The notes beneath the pieces were generated by a model. The model ran no database searches, was not told where the DNA came from, and saw only the letters and a list, made by a program, of their open reading frames with translations. Positions 11,258 to 23,215 of a DNA stretch of 64,000 nucleotides are shown one piece after another (positions within the stretch are counted from its first letter, which is position 1; each line of letters opens with the position of its first letter). Both the position numbers and the translations under genes were made by a program. The stretch is from Aphrophora alni (lineage: Eukaryota > Arthropoda > Insecta > Hemiptera > Aphrophoridae): assembly GCA_963513935.1 (NCBI GenBank), contig OY740774.1, positions 91,599,093 to 91,663,092 of the forward strand. The letters run 5' to 3'.

Positions 11258-11367
11258 AAATCATTGTTGTTTGTGAGATTATAAGTACCTTATCATTTTT
11301 GTTTTGCCTTATTATGGAATTTCACCGAGTACCGACAGTAGTCACACTCAATATGATCTTTAATTGT

Positions 11368-12237
11368 CACAAATTAGCTTTTAGTGACTGCAACTTGTAT
11401 AACTATAGATTTTATAAAGAATGGTTACTGAGATCTGTAGAAATTGGTTAGGTATACAAATATTGAGGGGAAATATTTATTAGGAATAATTATTAATATA
11501 TGAATTTGTCAACATTTTGTAAACCATTGAAAAATATAAATGCTCATATTTACCTGCTCCAGGAATAAATCTACTCCGTTTCAATAAATTGTCCATTTAA
11601 TAATGTTTGTTTTCCACTAATTTATTCGAATGATGTTACGATAGACAATTAAACAAGTCTCAAACCATAAAATACGACATGAAATATCTGATGACAGATC
11701 TCTAATTACTTAGTTAAAAGTGACCTGAATGTCTATGATTCGGTTACATTACCTTCACTTTAAGGATTTTATATATGTATATCTTATATATGTATAAGGG
11801 TGGATTGATAGTACAAAACATGTCTAAATACTTTTTGAGTTATGAAATATGATGATAAATCGAAATTTGATAAACTTCTAACGGAGTAAGGATGTTGAAA
11901 ATTTCTACTAAAATAAAACCAAATTGAACATTTTAACAGATTTTCCATGTACATTTAAACTTCAATAAATCTTCTCAAACATGTGTGTTGTGTACTGTTG
12001 TTTTTGATCGTGGTTGTGTGTTGTTGTTAATGGTGATTATGTGCGACTGTATGTGTTAATTCTTGAGTGTTTTTGTATGCATGGTTCCTATTCAAAAAAT
12101 GCTCCACCAATTCTAGAAGTAACAACCATATGTTGTTTCAAATGTCATTTTAAGAGTTAAACCAACTATTTTCTTGTGAATAATTCCTAAAGTTTAGAGA
12201 CAATACTAAAGTTTGATGGTGTTTCTCTGCTCTTTGT
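11368..12237. other. AT-rich DNA, no gene seen
   Basis: Low-complexity AT-rich sequence with a TG-rich patch near 11.99-12.08 kb. No domain or RNA gene was recognised. Confidence 0.6.
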
Positions 12238-12253
12238 TTTCTTTAATATATTT

Positions 12254-12490
12254 GGTGTCTTACAGTATTATGAATAACGTAATCCCCAAACGACAAATAA
12301 AACACTAACGAAATTAACTGTAGAAAGTTTCATAAATCCTCAGGTACATTTCCGTAACATAGCTACCATCCTCAGAGTTATATAAACCAATACCTCGCCG
12401 GATGGTAGCTATGTTACCGAAATATACATGAACGTTTATTAAACTTTCTAAAGTTAATGTGTTAGCGTTTTATCTGTAGCTTAGGGATTA
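12254..12490. mobile_element. Fold-back insertion, probable PLE derivative
   Basis: Arms 12280-12370 and 12401-12490 are diverged inverted repeats of about 90 bp (one indel) around a 30-nt loop. TTTCTTTAATATATTT (12238-12253) and TTTCTTTCATATTTTT (12491-12506) are a candidate target-site duplication (13 of 16 bases, low complexity). As at 5.4 and 10.6 kb, the right arm abuts the duplication and the left side has a short non-arm extension. The arms hold CTGAGGATGG...GTTAC and GAAAT, a hammerhead-like core. No coding sequence remains. Confidence 0.45.
12330..12380 (-). ncRNA. Degenerate hammerhead-like motif
   Basis: On the minus strand: CTGAGGA (12375-12369), extra T, stem II around GTAG-CTAT-GTTAC, GAAA (12352-12349), then ATGTAC. 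The right-arm copy keeps GTTACC-GAAA but has lost CTGAGGA. The ancestral stem III was probably the palindrome ATGTACAT. Neither copy has a good stem I or cleavage base. Confidence 0.3.
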
Positions 12491-12506
12491 TTTCTTTCAT
12501 ATTTTT

Positions 12507-13856
12507 ATAAACCATAAGCCTCATTGGGTGTTGTAAGTGTTTTATAGTAAATTCAACACCTTCTTCTAGATGTCTGTTGTTAAGCGTTACGTTGTAAAAA
12601 GTACACAAGTTTAGGTTTTAATCTACTCTTAGGTGAGCATATGGTATTTAATACTTCCAATATAATCCACAAATTTATTTTGAATCTCACAAATATCGTG
12701 TTCTCGCGAACGTATGTGCGAGTATGTATTTGTTTTAGGGTATTTAACGTAACATTTTTTTTTTTTTTTAATTTTTCAATTCCAATAAATTTGAGTTTTA
12801 AAACGGTCTAATCATAGTAAAGAGTACTTAAAACTTACATTTAAGTTAAAAGGTAACGTTGTTTTATAAGCACACTTTTTAATGCGTCTTTTTACGACAA
12901 AAGTTTGTTACGAGAATTCCTCGTTACTTATCTTTTACAGTTGAATTGTTACTTTTGGCAAGGCAGTGTTCTTTGCAAAGTTCAATCACTGTTCTGAGGC
13001 TTTTTGTTGAGATGAAATTTTAAGGTATATCCTGATGCACGAGCGCACCACGAGTAAACGTATATTATCTTATTTTATACATAAATAGTAAATTATAATA
13101 ATTATTAGATAATCATATTTTCAGACCGAAAGAGTGTATAAAGTATTTTATAATTTTATTCTAATAGTAAAACTCTTTTGCTGTTTTACATGCATACATT
13201 AAAACAAAATGATACTGATTGTTCGATATACAATGAAAACTTTTTGATTGTATAAGAATAGACTTTAAAATATACATAATATATAGGTTCATGAATGGAT
13301 AAGATTATACGATAGTTGGCCAAAATATTAAGTTTAACGTGATAATATAAGAAACATGGTATTTCTTATATTTAGATTAATATCGTGGGCCCTATTGAAA
13401 ATCGACATCGACATAAATTGGACTTCCATCTCGCAGCGCATCTTATGATTTAGAATTTAAAAAAAAAAAGTTTTTACATAGCCTTTTAGAATGAGGTGTC
13501 ACTACAAACTGTACATACGAATATCAGCCTTCAAAATGTGTAAAATTAATTTTCGTTATAAATAATTCAAGGTTTTAAGAGAGATATGATTTTGAACAAG
13601 GTATTACAGATTAATATGGCGAATAAAAATAAATTCGAGCAACCAATCCCAAATAAATAAACATAAGATTTATGTACCAAACTGACCATTAGCCATCTTA
13701 GTAATTATTGCAGAAGTTTTTAATAATTGACCTAACCCAACAATTATTAACATGAGTTACATTCTTATTCAAAAAGTTGTTTACAGAAAATTAAAGGTTA
13801 TATTAAGGTTATAATAATAAAAGTAGGGTATTATAATAATCACCTAAGATTTAAAA
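12507..13856. other. AT-rich DNA, no gene seen
   Basis: Contains an 18-nt T run near 12.75 kb. No recognised domain, RNA gene or repeat pair. Confidence 0.6.
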
Positions 13857-14038
<182 letters not shown>

Positions 14039-14039
14039 A

Positions 14040-16320
14040 AAATACTTTCTAATGTTGACAACATTGTATTGTTAACTTCATACCTACAGTTTTTGGAGAT
14101 ATTAGAAGTATCTACTTAATTATTAGAAATTCACCTGAAGAAAGATTTATTCTGCAAAGCCTAAAAAGAGGATTTAGGGATGTGCATATTTAATATGGCA
14201 CAAAAGTTGACTCGATGTAGTTATATAAATCCCAGTGTCCATTATGGTGATTATAATTTCATTTTAGGTATTCTTGAAATATTCTATATACATTTTCGAT
14301 TTATCAAATCGTTACATAACAGTTAAAATAAAAATATCGTTCAAAAATATTATTAAAAACATTAAATTGCTTTAAGAATTATAATATTGTTGTTTTTGTA
14401 AGTGCCTTACCAGCTGGATATTGTATATTATTGTCTACATTGTAGGTACGTTGTATACGAAATAGAATTTGAATTATTCCCCCATAATATTTCAGATAAA
14501 TTCCATCTAAGGTTTTACTGTGTAGTTCAGTTTGAATTGGATTCTACAAGACGTTTAACCTCATAGTGAATTCTACTTACAATACGAAATATATGTTTGG
14601 TATATGATATACTGTTTAACTTATTTAGTATATTTTAACTACATAATACCCATGCGAAAATAAATTATAATTTTGATGATTATGCATTAATGTCTTACCT
14701 TTAGGTTTAAAGCACTATTACTTAATAATATATAAAAACTAACCACGTAATTTATATTTTATGTTACCGAAATTCTGAGAAGTTGATTTTTATGCTGATT
14801 TTCTGACAGATTATATAAAAATGGTTGTTAATTATGTTTCATTTATATAAAATTATCAATTAATAAATGTGTTTGACTACATTTTGCAAAGTATCACTAA
14901 CATTATTTATCACAATTTTCCATTATTTGGTTTTAAACAAATTTTTAATTTCAACTATAACATTTACAATTCCTAGAGTAATATATTTGTGTAACATACT
15001 ATTAAAATTCGTGGCGGTTTTACACTTTGTAATTGTAAGATTTGTAATTCGTAATTGAAGATAAACAATTAATTATTATAATTGTTTTAAACAATTAGGT
15101 TTTAATTACAAGTGAGATGCATATTGAATTTTGCAAATGTTGACAGATTTTGTCGGTAGTAGGATAAGTTAGAGTATAAAGCAGTATTTGTGAAAATTTA
15201 GAGGTAATGTCTGATAAACTAAAAAAAAATTAACCTTGAGAAAAGATGTCATAATTTGGATTTTATTAATGACGTTAATATATTCAACTGAAGCTCATAT
15301 AACTATAATGATATAAATTTAGTATTTTCTTTAAAATTAACTCGTTTTAAAGAGTAAAGTTGTATACAATGTCCATAAAAGTGGTAAAATAATTACAGTC
15401 CTTTTTTACTAGGTGATTTTGTAGTTCTTAAATATTTTATATCTTCTTTTTTTCAAGTTTAATGTTCAAATAAGCCATCATGAATACTGTGTGCAATGAA
15501 CTGTCTAATGGAAATTCTTCAACGTGTGCTGAGGTGATGATGTCATGAATACAATGTAGATAATGTCTTGTGACAGGATGTAGTGATAAATTACTTGTGA
15601 GCTTTAGAAAACGGGGGAATGTCTTTGAAGTAAGGTGAAAATTTTTGAGCAAGCAGACATTTTGTTAACGCATCATTATCTAAGAGAAATGAAAATTATT
15701 AGAAATATGTTTGTTGGTAACTTTCATTTCCCCAGTTATTTGTATATTTTAATATGCATTCATTTTCAACTAAACTAATATCAACGGCTTGATCGTGTTA
15801 ATCTACATATTAGTAATGATTAACCTACACTTTTAAGCTGAGGAAAATAAACATGAAATTTAAGTCCCTCAGATGTCAGTTCTAATTACTTTAAAAAAAA
15901 AAATTCTTGTGATGTGAACATTAAATTAATTATATAATAGAAAAAAGGAAATCAATAGCTACACCCTTCAAACATGTCTAAAAAGTGATAAAATTCTCTT
16001 ACAACTATTTAAAAAATTTAGCTTCAATGTTAGTTATTCATAATTTCAAATAAATATCAAAAGACACAAATGGTGTATTAATCAATCATGAATCAATCAA
16101 ATGAAAAGTTGTAAATATCCCTAACTATGTAAAGTAAAGTTGAGTGATTAATTCCTTATAATTATAGGATTTCTACTCGAGCGATGCATGAGTGAATTGT
16201 GGCTACCAATGATAATTAACCATACGAGTTGCTTATCCCAGATATTCATCTCTACATAATTAGAATACCATATCATACTGAGTAAAAATAAATCTTTGGT
16301 ATATCAGGCAATATCTACTC
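14040..16320. other. AT-rich DNA, no gene seen
   Basis: Short frames at 14.9 and 15.5 kb have no recognisable domain. Nothing else supported. Confidence 0.6.
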
Positions 16321-16322
16321 AA

Positions 16323-16420
16323 ATATCTTCACTGCCACCACAATTATATAACGCAGGCATTCCCTGAGATATCGTTAGGAGCCTTGACACAATCCCATGG
16401 TTGTAATTAGTGAAACTCAC
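16323..16420. repeat. Dispersed repeat, copy 2 (pairs with 6545-6640)
   Basis: Same orientation as copy 1, sharing ATTCCCTGAG and the GTTAGGAGCCTTGAC...TGTAATTAGTG layout with substitutions. Function and class unknown. Confidence 0.4.
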
Positions 16421-16429
16421 AATGTCCTT

Positions 16430-19400
16430 AACTTTATGCAGGGGTTTACATTATTAGCAGACAAACAAAGATTTTTTAAATTTATTTATTTGCATAAATT
16501 GCAATATATAAAAACAAACACATTTGTAAATATGTTTGTTATTTATTTTGTTGCTTAAATAAACGCAAATAATTCAGGAATAACCATACTACACAATCCC
16601 TTGTCTTGGGTTAAAATTTAAATTTGAATTGCAGATTCATAAAATTACTTTATAGATGTTCGTCGATTCTGATGAACAAATATTTGTTTAAACATTTTAA
16701 CGTCATTTGTGTTTTTGTTTTACATGTGGTTGGGGGATGATATCCTTCATATTGTATATCTTTATTTTGTATGGGTAGTAATATAATTTATTATTTTTCT
16801 CCATTTGGAAAGTTACCAGTTTTTTTCTCTTGAAATTCAACTCTTCTCTTCATTCAATATGCTCACTACTAATGGTATACCGTAAAACATATTTTCTTAG
16901 CAAATGTAAAGTTTAATTTATTTTTTGAAGGTCTTACTTAATAAAATGGCGTAAATATGATTTTCGAAGTTCAAACCCGATAACACACAATGCATCTAGT
17001 AACAAAGAACGTTCCAAAATTTAAAAGATCGAAACCTATTTATTTGTTAAACCTTTACTAAAACCATAACTAGTATTATTAGTTTATATTATTATTTGTA
17101 ACAATTAGAGTCTTTGCCCATAGTTAATTCATAATAGTTCAATTTGAAAAGGAAGAAGTTATTTTAAATTTGTTAAACACTATATTAACTGTTTATGACT
17201 TTCATTCAAAGTTTTCCATCATCGACTTTACTTTATTAACAACAACAAACTTATTGAATACTAAAAGTGAGTAATTTATAACTGAAAAATATGTTTCCAG
17301 AACAACAACTATTGTTCCTTAACTGTATCAGTATGAAATACAAACAGTTGTAAACTTGTACAACTTCTGGAACTTACTTCTACTTATTTATTCATTTCAT
17401 TTTCTTTAAGGGTCTCTGAAATAATTGTAACGTAGCATACAATGCAGTAGTGGGAAAGGTTTATTAGAAAAGATATTAAGGTTGTTGTACATTATGTCTA
17501 ATACTTTAATAGTGATCAAGTGAAATTAGTTGCAATGTGCGTGTAAAACAATCTATACGTACATAATAAACATGTCAATTTTATTGTATAATTCAAAGCT
17601 ATAATGTTTATTATGTTCATCTTTAAAATTAAATTAATTCAGTTTACTACTATATGTGACTTTTCCATGTAACAATATTCCAATTTTTTTACTTTAACAA
17701 TTCCAGAACAATCGAAGTATTGTTATTTTAGGTACTTTTTAAGGCACTCATAATAAAATAAGCACTCACGGTTTCTTAAAATTATGTTCATTATAACTCT
17801 AAATGGAGGATTATATGATTTTTATTATTGGTAATTTTAAAGATAAGGATAAACTTTGTGCCCTATGGGAGTATGTTTGATCAACATATAAACAATTTAT
17901 TGTACGAAATTTGAGGAAACAAGTTTGTCTCTGTTCTTATTTATCTCTAGGTGCCAATAAATATAGAGCAAAGTGGGTATATTTTATTTGGGTAATTATA
18001 AAGAGAAAACAAACCCAATGAATAGAAAAACAGAATATTGTAAAACAACATTAAAAATATATTGATTTTACTATATCTAGTAGGGTACAATGCCCGATGT
18101 CATCACAATATTTTTAAAGTTATGAAATAACTAAAATCATTTCTTAAATTTACAATACTCTAATATGGGATAAAAAAGTCTAATTTTATTTATCCACGAT
18201 CACTTTTAGTGTTAAATACTTTTCTAACTCTATTAAAAAATAAATATATTTAAATGATCAATAATATAATATTAGTTTGGTTTATTTAAATACCAAACAT
18301 TATTATATAGTAAATTATATATCACACTTTACCATATTCAATCTATAACCTGCTTTAAATTACGTTTCGATTTATATATACCCGGTATAATTTTCAATTA
18401 CTGGTTACATATAAAGTGTACCAGCCAACATAACGAAGAAGTCCCTTCTTTACAGAAATATATTCACTCCAACAATGGCTGATAACTATTTGTTTAGGTT
18501 TGGTTATTCTAAATATATTATTATGGAAGTCTCAGTTTGTACGTTGTTGCATGTGTATTTTTGTAATGGATAGACTAATAATGAAAGTATATCGAAAGAC
18601 TAATAATGATAGAGTTAATAAAAATATCATATAATACCACTAGCAAATAAATAAGGGGTAATTTAAACATGCACAACAAAGGCTGCATGTAGAGAATTAC
18701 CCTATTAACTAAAATAAAAACAAATTTCCTGTTATATATCGTAAGATATCTGCAGTTTGAAGCCATAATGGAGCAAATTATTTTTAAATGCATCGTTTTA
18801 GATCTGATATCTGTCTTTACTTCTATGCTTATGTGATCACATTGTTCTTTCAACATAATAATTTTATACAAATATTTACCAAACAAATTACAATATTTGA
18901 AATATAGTTTCTTGTAAACAAATTAAGGAAAACATTAGAAATTGGCAACGAATCATAATGCCTGTGGTAAAATGATTTTTTTAATGTGGTTCCAACATAA
19001 CATAACCCAAGACTACCTGAAAAATGTGTAGATCCACTTGGGTTCCCGTAGGATTGTCAATATTGTAATATTCTACGGGGATTGTCCCGTACTGTAATAT
19101 TCTGTACTCCGTTTGTTATCAGCTGTTAACTATCAATTTTCCCTTGATAAATTAAATTCTTTTATGTATAATTTAGACTACGTTTACCTCTATTCTTTAT
19201 ATTGATGTCATTATTATAAAGACAGATATTTATTTATTTGATCTTAGGAAAGAAACCAGAGTTATTTAGTTTTTACTTTTGTTATTATTAAATTCCACTT
19301 ACAACCTGGAGACACTATAATTTAAGATGCGGCATCTAGAATACAACATTGTTTTTTGTTTTTTTTTTCAATAGAAGACTTGGTTTTCCCTTCTATGCAT

Positions 19401-20570
19401 GTAGTTGTGGGAAATGTACAACAACAATGTCCCTCTTATCAATAGTTACAGATCTCCTGAGAGAGTTGTCGCAATGCGTATTGTTTTGTTAAGTGTTCTA
19501 GCTAAGAATTATAAGAACGTGTTTCAGAATAAATAAATGACAGAATAAGATGTAAAACCAAGAGTTTATATATTTTTAGTTTTTTAGTTCATAAAGTAAT
19601 GGATTATTTAAGAACCTGTCATGTTACCGAATACTTCATGAACTAAATTTGTGTGAAGAATTCTTACGTCAGCTAGTAATTGTATGTGCGAATATCTGTT
19701 AATTATCTATAGGTTTTGGCTGAGTGAATGAGAGAGGACCAGCCAATCTAATATCTCATGATGGTAATCAAGGTAATTTTGGAATTTGCAGAGTGAGGAC
19801 CAACGGTGGAAGTTGACAGACCGAGCCTTGACGAAGTGAAGAAAAGTCGTTGGTCATGAGAAGGGAGTTTATATTCAAATATAACTTTTCATTACTAAGG
19901 TCCCCCGAGAGATTCACTACAGTGACAATCCAGAGGATTGGCAATCCAGAGGGTCCCTTGATGGATCTATATATTTTGTTCATGTAGCGTTTTGTTAGAT
20001 CTTTTCTCTTCTTATGGTTTTTTTGACCAACTCTTATTCTTTCCGATCCTAACTTTAGAGTATTGGAAAACTATGGATATATATTTTACGTGCCTTTTTT
20101 AATTTTTGTTTTAAGGCAAAAAGAACTGGTTTTCTTCGCATTTAAACAAAAAGGAAGATAAAAACACAATATGAAGGTTATTTTTCCTGATTGAAATATT
20201 ATAATTAAAATTATTTATAAAATCTAAATATTTAAACAAAATGGTTCTAAATCGGATATTATCTTTGAGTTAAGTTATAAATACACGTATATACAGAATG
20301 TAATTGATTTACAAATGTTAAATATGTAAACCGAATACAGAAGTTGATAACCTTAACCAGAAGTGTGATAAAAGTTAATAACAATAGTGTATATTTAAGA
20401 AATTTAGACTGTAGGAATTAATTGATATCGATGCATTTGTTAATTATTCAAAATGCATGATAAACCTAATCATCTATGTATTCACTGAGAATAAGCAACA
20501 TTTGTGGAAACTTCTATAACAAAATACAAAAATAAAAACGTACACAAATACGCATATCAAAAACTTCAGC
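16430..20570. other. AT-rich DNA with one member of a dispersed repeat pair
   Basis: No gene seen. Frames at 18.6-18.9 and 19.8-20.0 kb have no recognisable domain. The repeat at 17100-17430 is listed separately. GC is somewhat higher at 19.74-19.98 kb, with the duplicated word GGCAATCCAGAGG/GACAATCCAGAGG, but no feature could be assigned. Confidence 0.5.
17100..17430. repeat. Dispersed repeat, copy 1 (pairs with 22880-23215)
   Basis: The two stretches share in order: AAGGAAGAAGTTATT/AAGGAAGAGGTTATT, a CAGAACAACAA/TAGAACAACAA block, a TTGTAAA block, and TTACTTCTACTTATTTATTC with GGGTCTCTGAAATAATTGTAAC. Identity looks moderate with indels. The family is unknown. Confidence 0.4.
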
Positions 20571-21060
20571 TTCAAGAAGACCACGTTGGAATAACTACGT
20601 CATCATCTTCAGTTGTTTAAAGTTGCGCTTATTTTGCAACTGAAATAATAAAGCTAAGTCAAAGCCTAGAACATACACTTAGCTCTAACTAAATTAAACC
20701 ACGTGACTTTGTAGGTGACTTTCCAATATAGACTATCAAATACAATTATCGTGAATGTTTTTTTTTAAAGTTGAACATTTCAGAAGTGCACATAAAAAAT
20801 TTGTTATCTAGTAACTACTCACCCCACCTCATCCATCTCATATCTCAATGAAAGTTTGTTTAGTTACTGGAATTCATTTTCAGTATCCAGAAGGTGTACA
20901 CCTAAACGTACTTTTAATGTGATATATGTGTGTTATGTAAATAATTTTAGTGTTTGACGACCTCTGTTGAATGATATATTTATTTTATGTGCGTCTGAAG
21001 ATGGGATAAAAGTCCCGAAACGCGTGACTAATACAAAAATACAAGGTCACTTAACAGAAA
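20571..21060. other. Possible decayed PLE-like segment
   Basis: Minus-strand CTGAAGATGATGACGTAG (20613-20596) and the plus-strand motif at 20995 face outward, like the paired ends of the better elements. The two ends are not the same sequence and no coding remnant or duplicated target site was found. Confidence 0.2.
20995..21026 (+). ncRNA. Hammerhead-like motif with non-permissive cleavage base
   Basis: CTGAAGA (20995-21001), extra T, stem II GGGA-TAAAAG-TCCC, GAAA (21017-21020), palindrome ACGCGT (21020-21025). The next base is G, which a hammerhead does not cleave well, and no stem I is evident. It is probably a relic of the ACGCGT family. Confidence 0.4.
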
Positions 21061-21824
21061 CAAGGTAAGAAACTTTATTCAATGTTTGTTGCTATAATCG
21101 GTTTATTTATTTAATTTGGTTGTATTTTATATTACCCAATAAGTATAAATTTGCGAAATATAATTAAGTATTCTTCAGGTAAATATTTGTAGAGTTAATC
21201 AAAAAGTAAACAGCAAAGAGCAATTTTTTCAGGACTTTCGAAATTTAAGTTCTTTGAAACATTGCCCATGATGTTATGATAACTTAACTTGTAAACAGAA
21301 GATAAACTTAAATGGACGCTTTGATTCTGTTTGTATTGATGGAATTTTATTTATATATTTTATGTGAAGGTTATATCATTTAAATAGTATAACATCGCAT
21401 TGAAAAGAATAATAGGAATAAAAGAAAACAGTATATTATATCGTAATATTTCTACAGACTCTTCTTAAATCACCGTATATCAATTGTTCATAAAATCAGA
21501 CAGTTTTATCGACACAACCAAACAAAAAGTGTTTTATTGACTTAGGTTAGCATATATCGTTAGTAACTGTTCTCATTAGACTGTCTAATAATTATTACTG
21601 CCTCCAATCAACTTGAAAAACGTTGTCGAACTCAGATAATAAGACAATACTCGTCTCAGATGATATTAAAAATAATACTTTTATAGATACGGACTTTTGT
21701 CAGATATTATAGTCAATGAATTTCATGATTTTTTAGACTTAAATATCTGTAAATTATTACTTTTCCATTTAAATACAGGATAAATTGATATCCGAGAAGT
21801 TTAGTAACAAAGAAACCTTTATAA

Positions 21825-21905
21825 GAGCCACCGATCAGTCTAGTGTCTAAAGTTCGTGTTTCTTGTGTGAGGGGGTTCTTAGTTCAATCCTTGTAGGGGG
21901 ATGTC
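21825..21905 (+). repeat. Possible tRNA-derived SINE head
   Basis: GATCAGTCTAGTGTC resembles a Pol III A box, and AGTTCAATCC (21881-21890) resembles a B box, about 40 nt apart. The sequence between them is more GC-rich than its surroundings. The acceptor stem does not fold convincingly, so this is not a functional tRNA gene. It may be the head of a SINE or chance. Confidence 0.25.
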
Positions 21906-22879
21906 AAAGACAATGGGTTTAACCAGTGATATTATAAAGAATTACAATTGGTGTGGAATTCTGGTCCAAAGACTAAAAGTACAATTTGTCTATATGTAAG
22001 GGTGTTTAACGATTAAAGACAGCCACTGAATTTCCATAATTTTTAAACACTTAATCTCAAAGGTAAGTTTTTATCTCTAATAATTTCTCTGAAAGTTGGA
22101 ATTTCAGTAACTTTTATTTTGCACAAGAATATTTATTTTTTGATGACAATGTCTGGTAATCAATTTTGAGAAGAAATTGTTAAGAAATGTTTTTTAGTAT
22201 CATCTGTTTGTTAGCTTTAATAACGGAGTACGGAGTACTCAATCTGTCAACTCGACGTTCTGCATACTTTAATATGAAAGTCGATATTAGTGAGCGTAAA
22301 AACTTCGAAAATAAAATACCAACCTAAAATATTTCAAATTCATTTTAAACGAGAGGATTTTTATTCTATCCAAGGTAAACCAAGTTTAGTATTAAGATTG
22401 GTTACAGTTAATATGTGATAGTTACATCAACGAACTTCATAATTATTTAGGCTATTCTTTATTGTGTTAAGAGGCAAGTGTGTTGTCTCTTTCAATCACA
22501 AATTAAATCTAATTGTTTTATGATAGTTAATTTAAAAAAATCCAATATTGAGTATGAATGTGTACTTTCACAGAAACGTACATTACATGTAAAACAGTTT
22601 GAAATTTAAATAAAAATAAAAATAAAGGGCTTCTTTAAAATAATGTAACCAATATGACATCAGGAGTTCGAATCCATAAATTGATAATAAAAAGCCTAAG
22701 AACATTCCTATATTTAAATAAGTGGATCACCGTCGTTTTGAATCTACACTAAATTCCACTACATAGTAATAATGTCCTTTACGCTGGAAAACTTCTAATT
22801 TTGTTGTTACAGTACTTTTTTTAATTAAAACTTGTTTGTCAACTTTTCTAATCAAACTAGTTTTGTTAAAACTAGTTCA
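21906..22879. other. AT-rich DNA, no gene seen
   Basis: No domain, RNA gene or microsatellite recognised. GGAGTTCGAATCC at 22.67 kb is B-box-like but has no A box or tRNA fold around it. Confidence 0.55.
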
Positions 22880-23215
22880 TTTTACCTCCGGTTTGTTAAC
22901 TTTATTTCCATTTTCAAAATTATGGCTACTAAAGGAAGAGGTTATTCCACTTATATAAAATCAAAGTAGGGTGGTTATATTGTAAGTTTACAATAATTTC
23001 ATAATTTATTTATAATAGTGAACATACAATTATATAAAATTCAGTATTTAGTAAAGGTGTTTCTAGAACAACAAGAATAAAAAATATATAAATTCAGTTT
23101 CAGCAGAAGTTGATAAGAGTTGTAAATTTGGCCAATTAGCAGAATTTACTTCTTCTTATTTATTCATCCCTCTCTCTTAGGATCTCTGAATTAATTATAA
23201 CTTTGGAAGCAATTC
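22880..23215. repeat. Dispersed repeat, copy 2 (pairs with 17100-17430)
   Basis: Same orientation and block order as copy 1. The best block is TTCTTCTTATTTATTC followed by GGATCTCTGAATTAATTATAAC. Confidence 0.4.

Larger units (their letters stand above)
10622..11354 (-). mobile_element. 5'-truncated Penelope-like element with terminal inverted arms and target-site duplication
   Basis: A complete 733-bp insertion flanked by a perfect 13-bp direct repeat, GATCTTTAATTGT, at 10609-10621 and 11355-11367. Read on the minus strand, it starts with a 43-bp segment containing GGTACTCGGTGAAATTCCAT, then an inverted copy (11128-11311) of its own 3' end. A GIY-YIG endonuclease frame follows, then the 3' untranslated end (10804-10621). 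The two 184-bp arms stay in register without indels. Each arm contains a hammerhead motif, intact in the right arm and mutated in the left. GIY-YIG domains plus hammerheads are hallmarks of Penelope-like elements. The reverse transcriptase is missing, so this copy is non-autonomous. It is the reference copy for interpreting the other fold-back insertions here. Confidence 0.85.

Noticed and set aside
15437..15652. 71-codon minus-strand frame
   Set aside because: No domain; partly explained by an internal imperfect repeat of GAATAC-containing words.
22655..22680. GGAGTTCGAATCC as a tRNA B box
   Set aside because: No A box at the proper distance and no cloverleaf in the surrounding AT-rich sequence.
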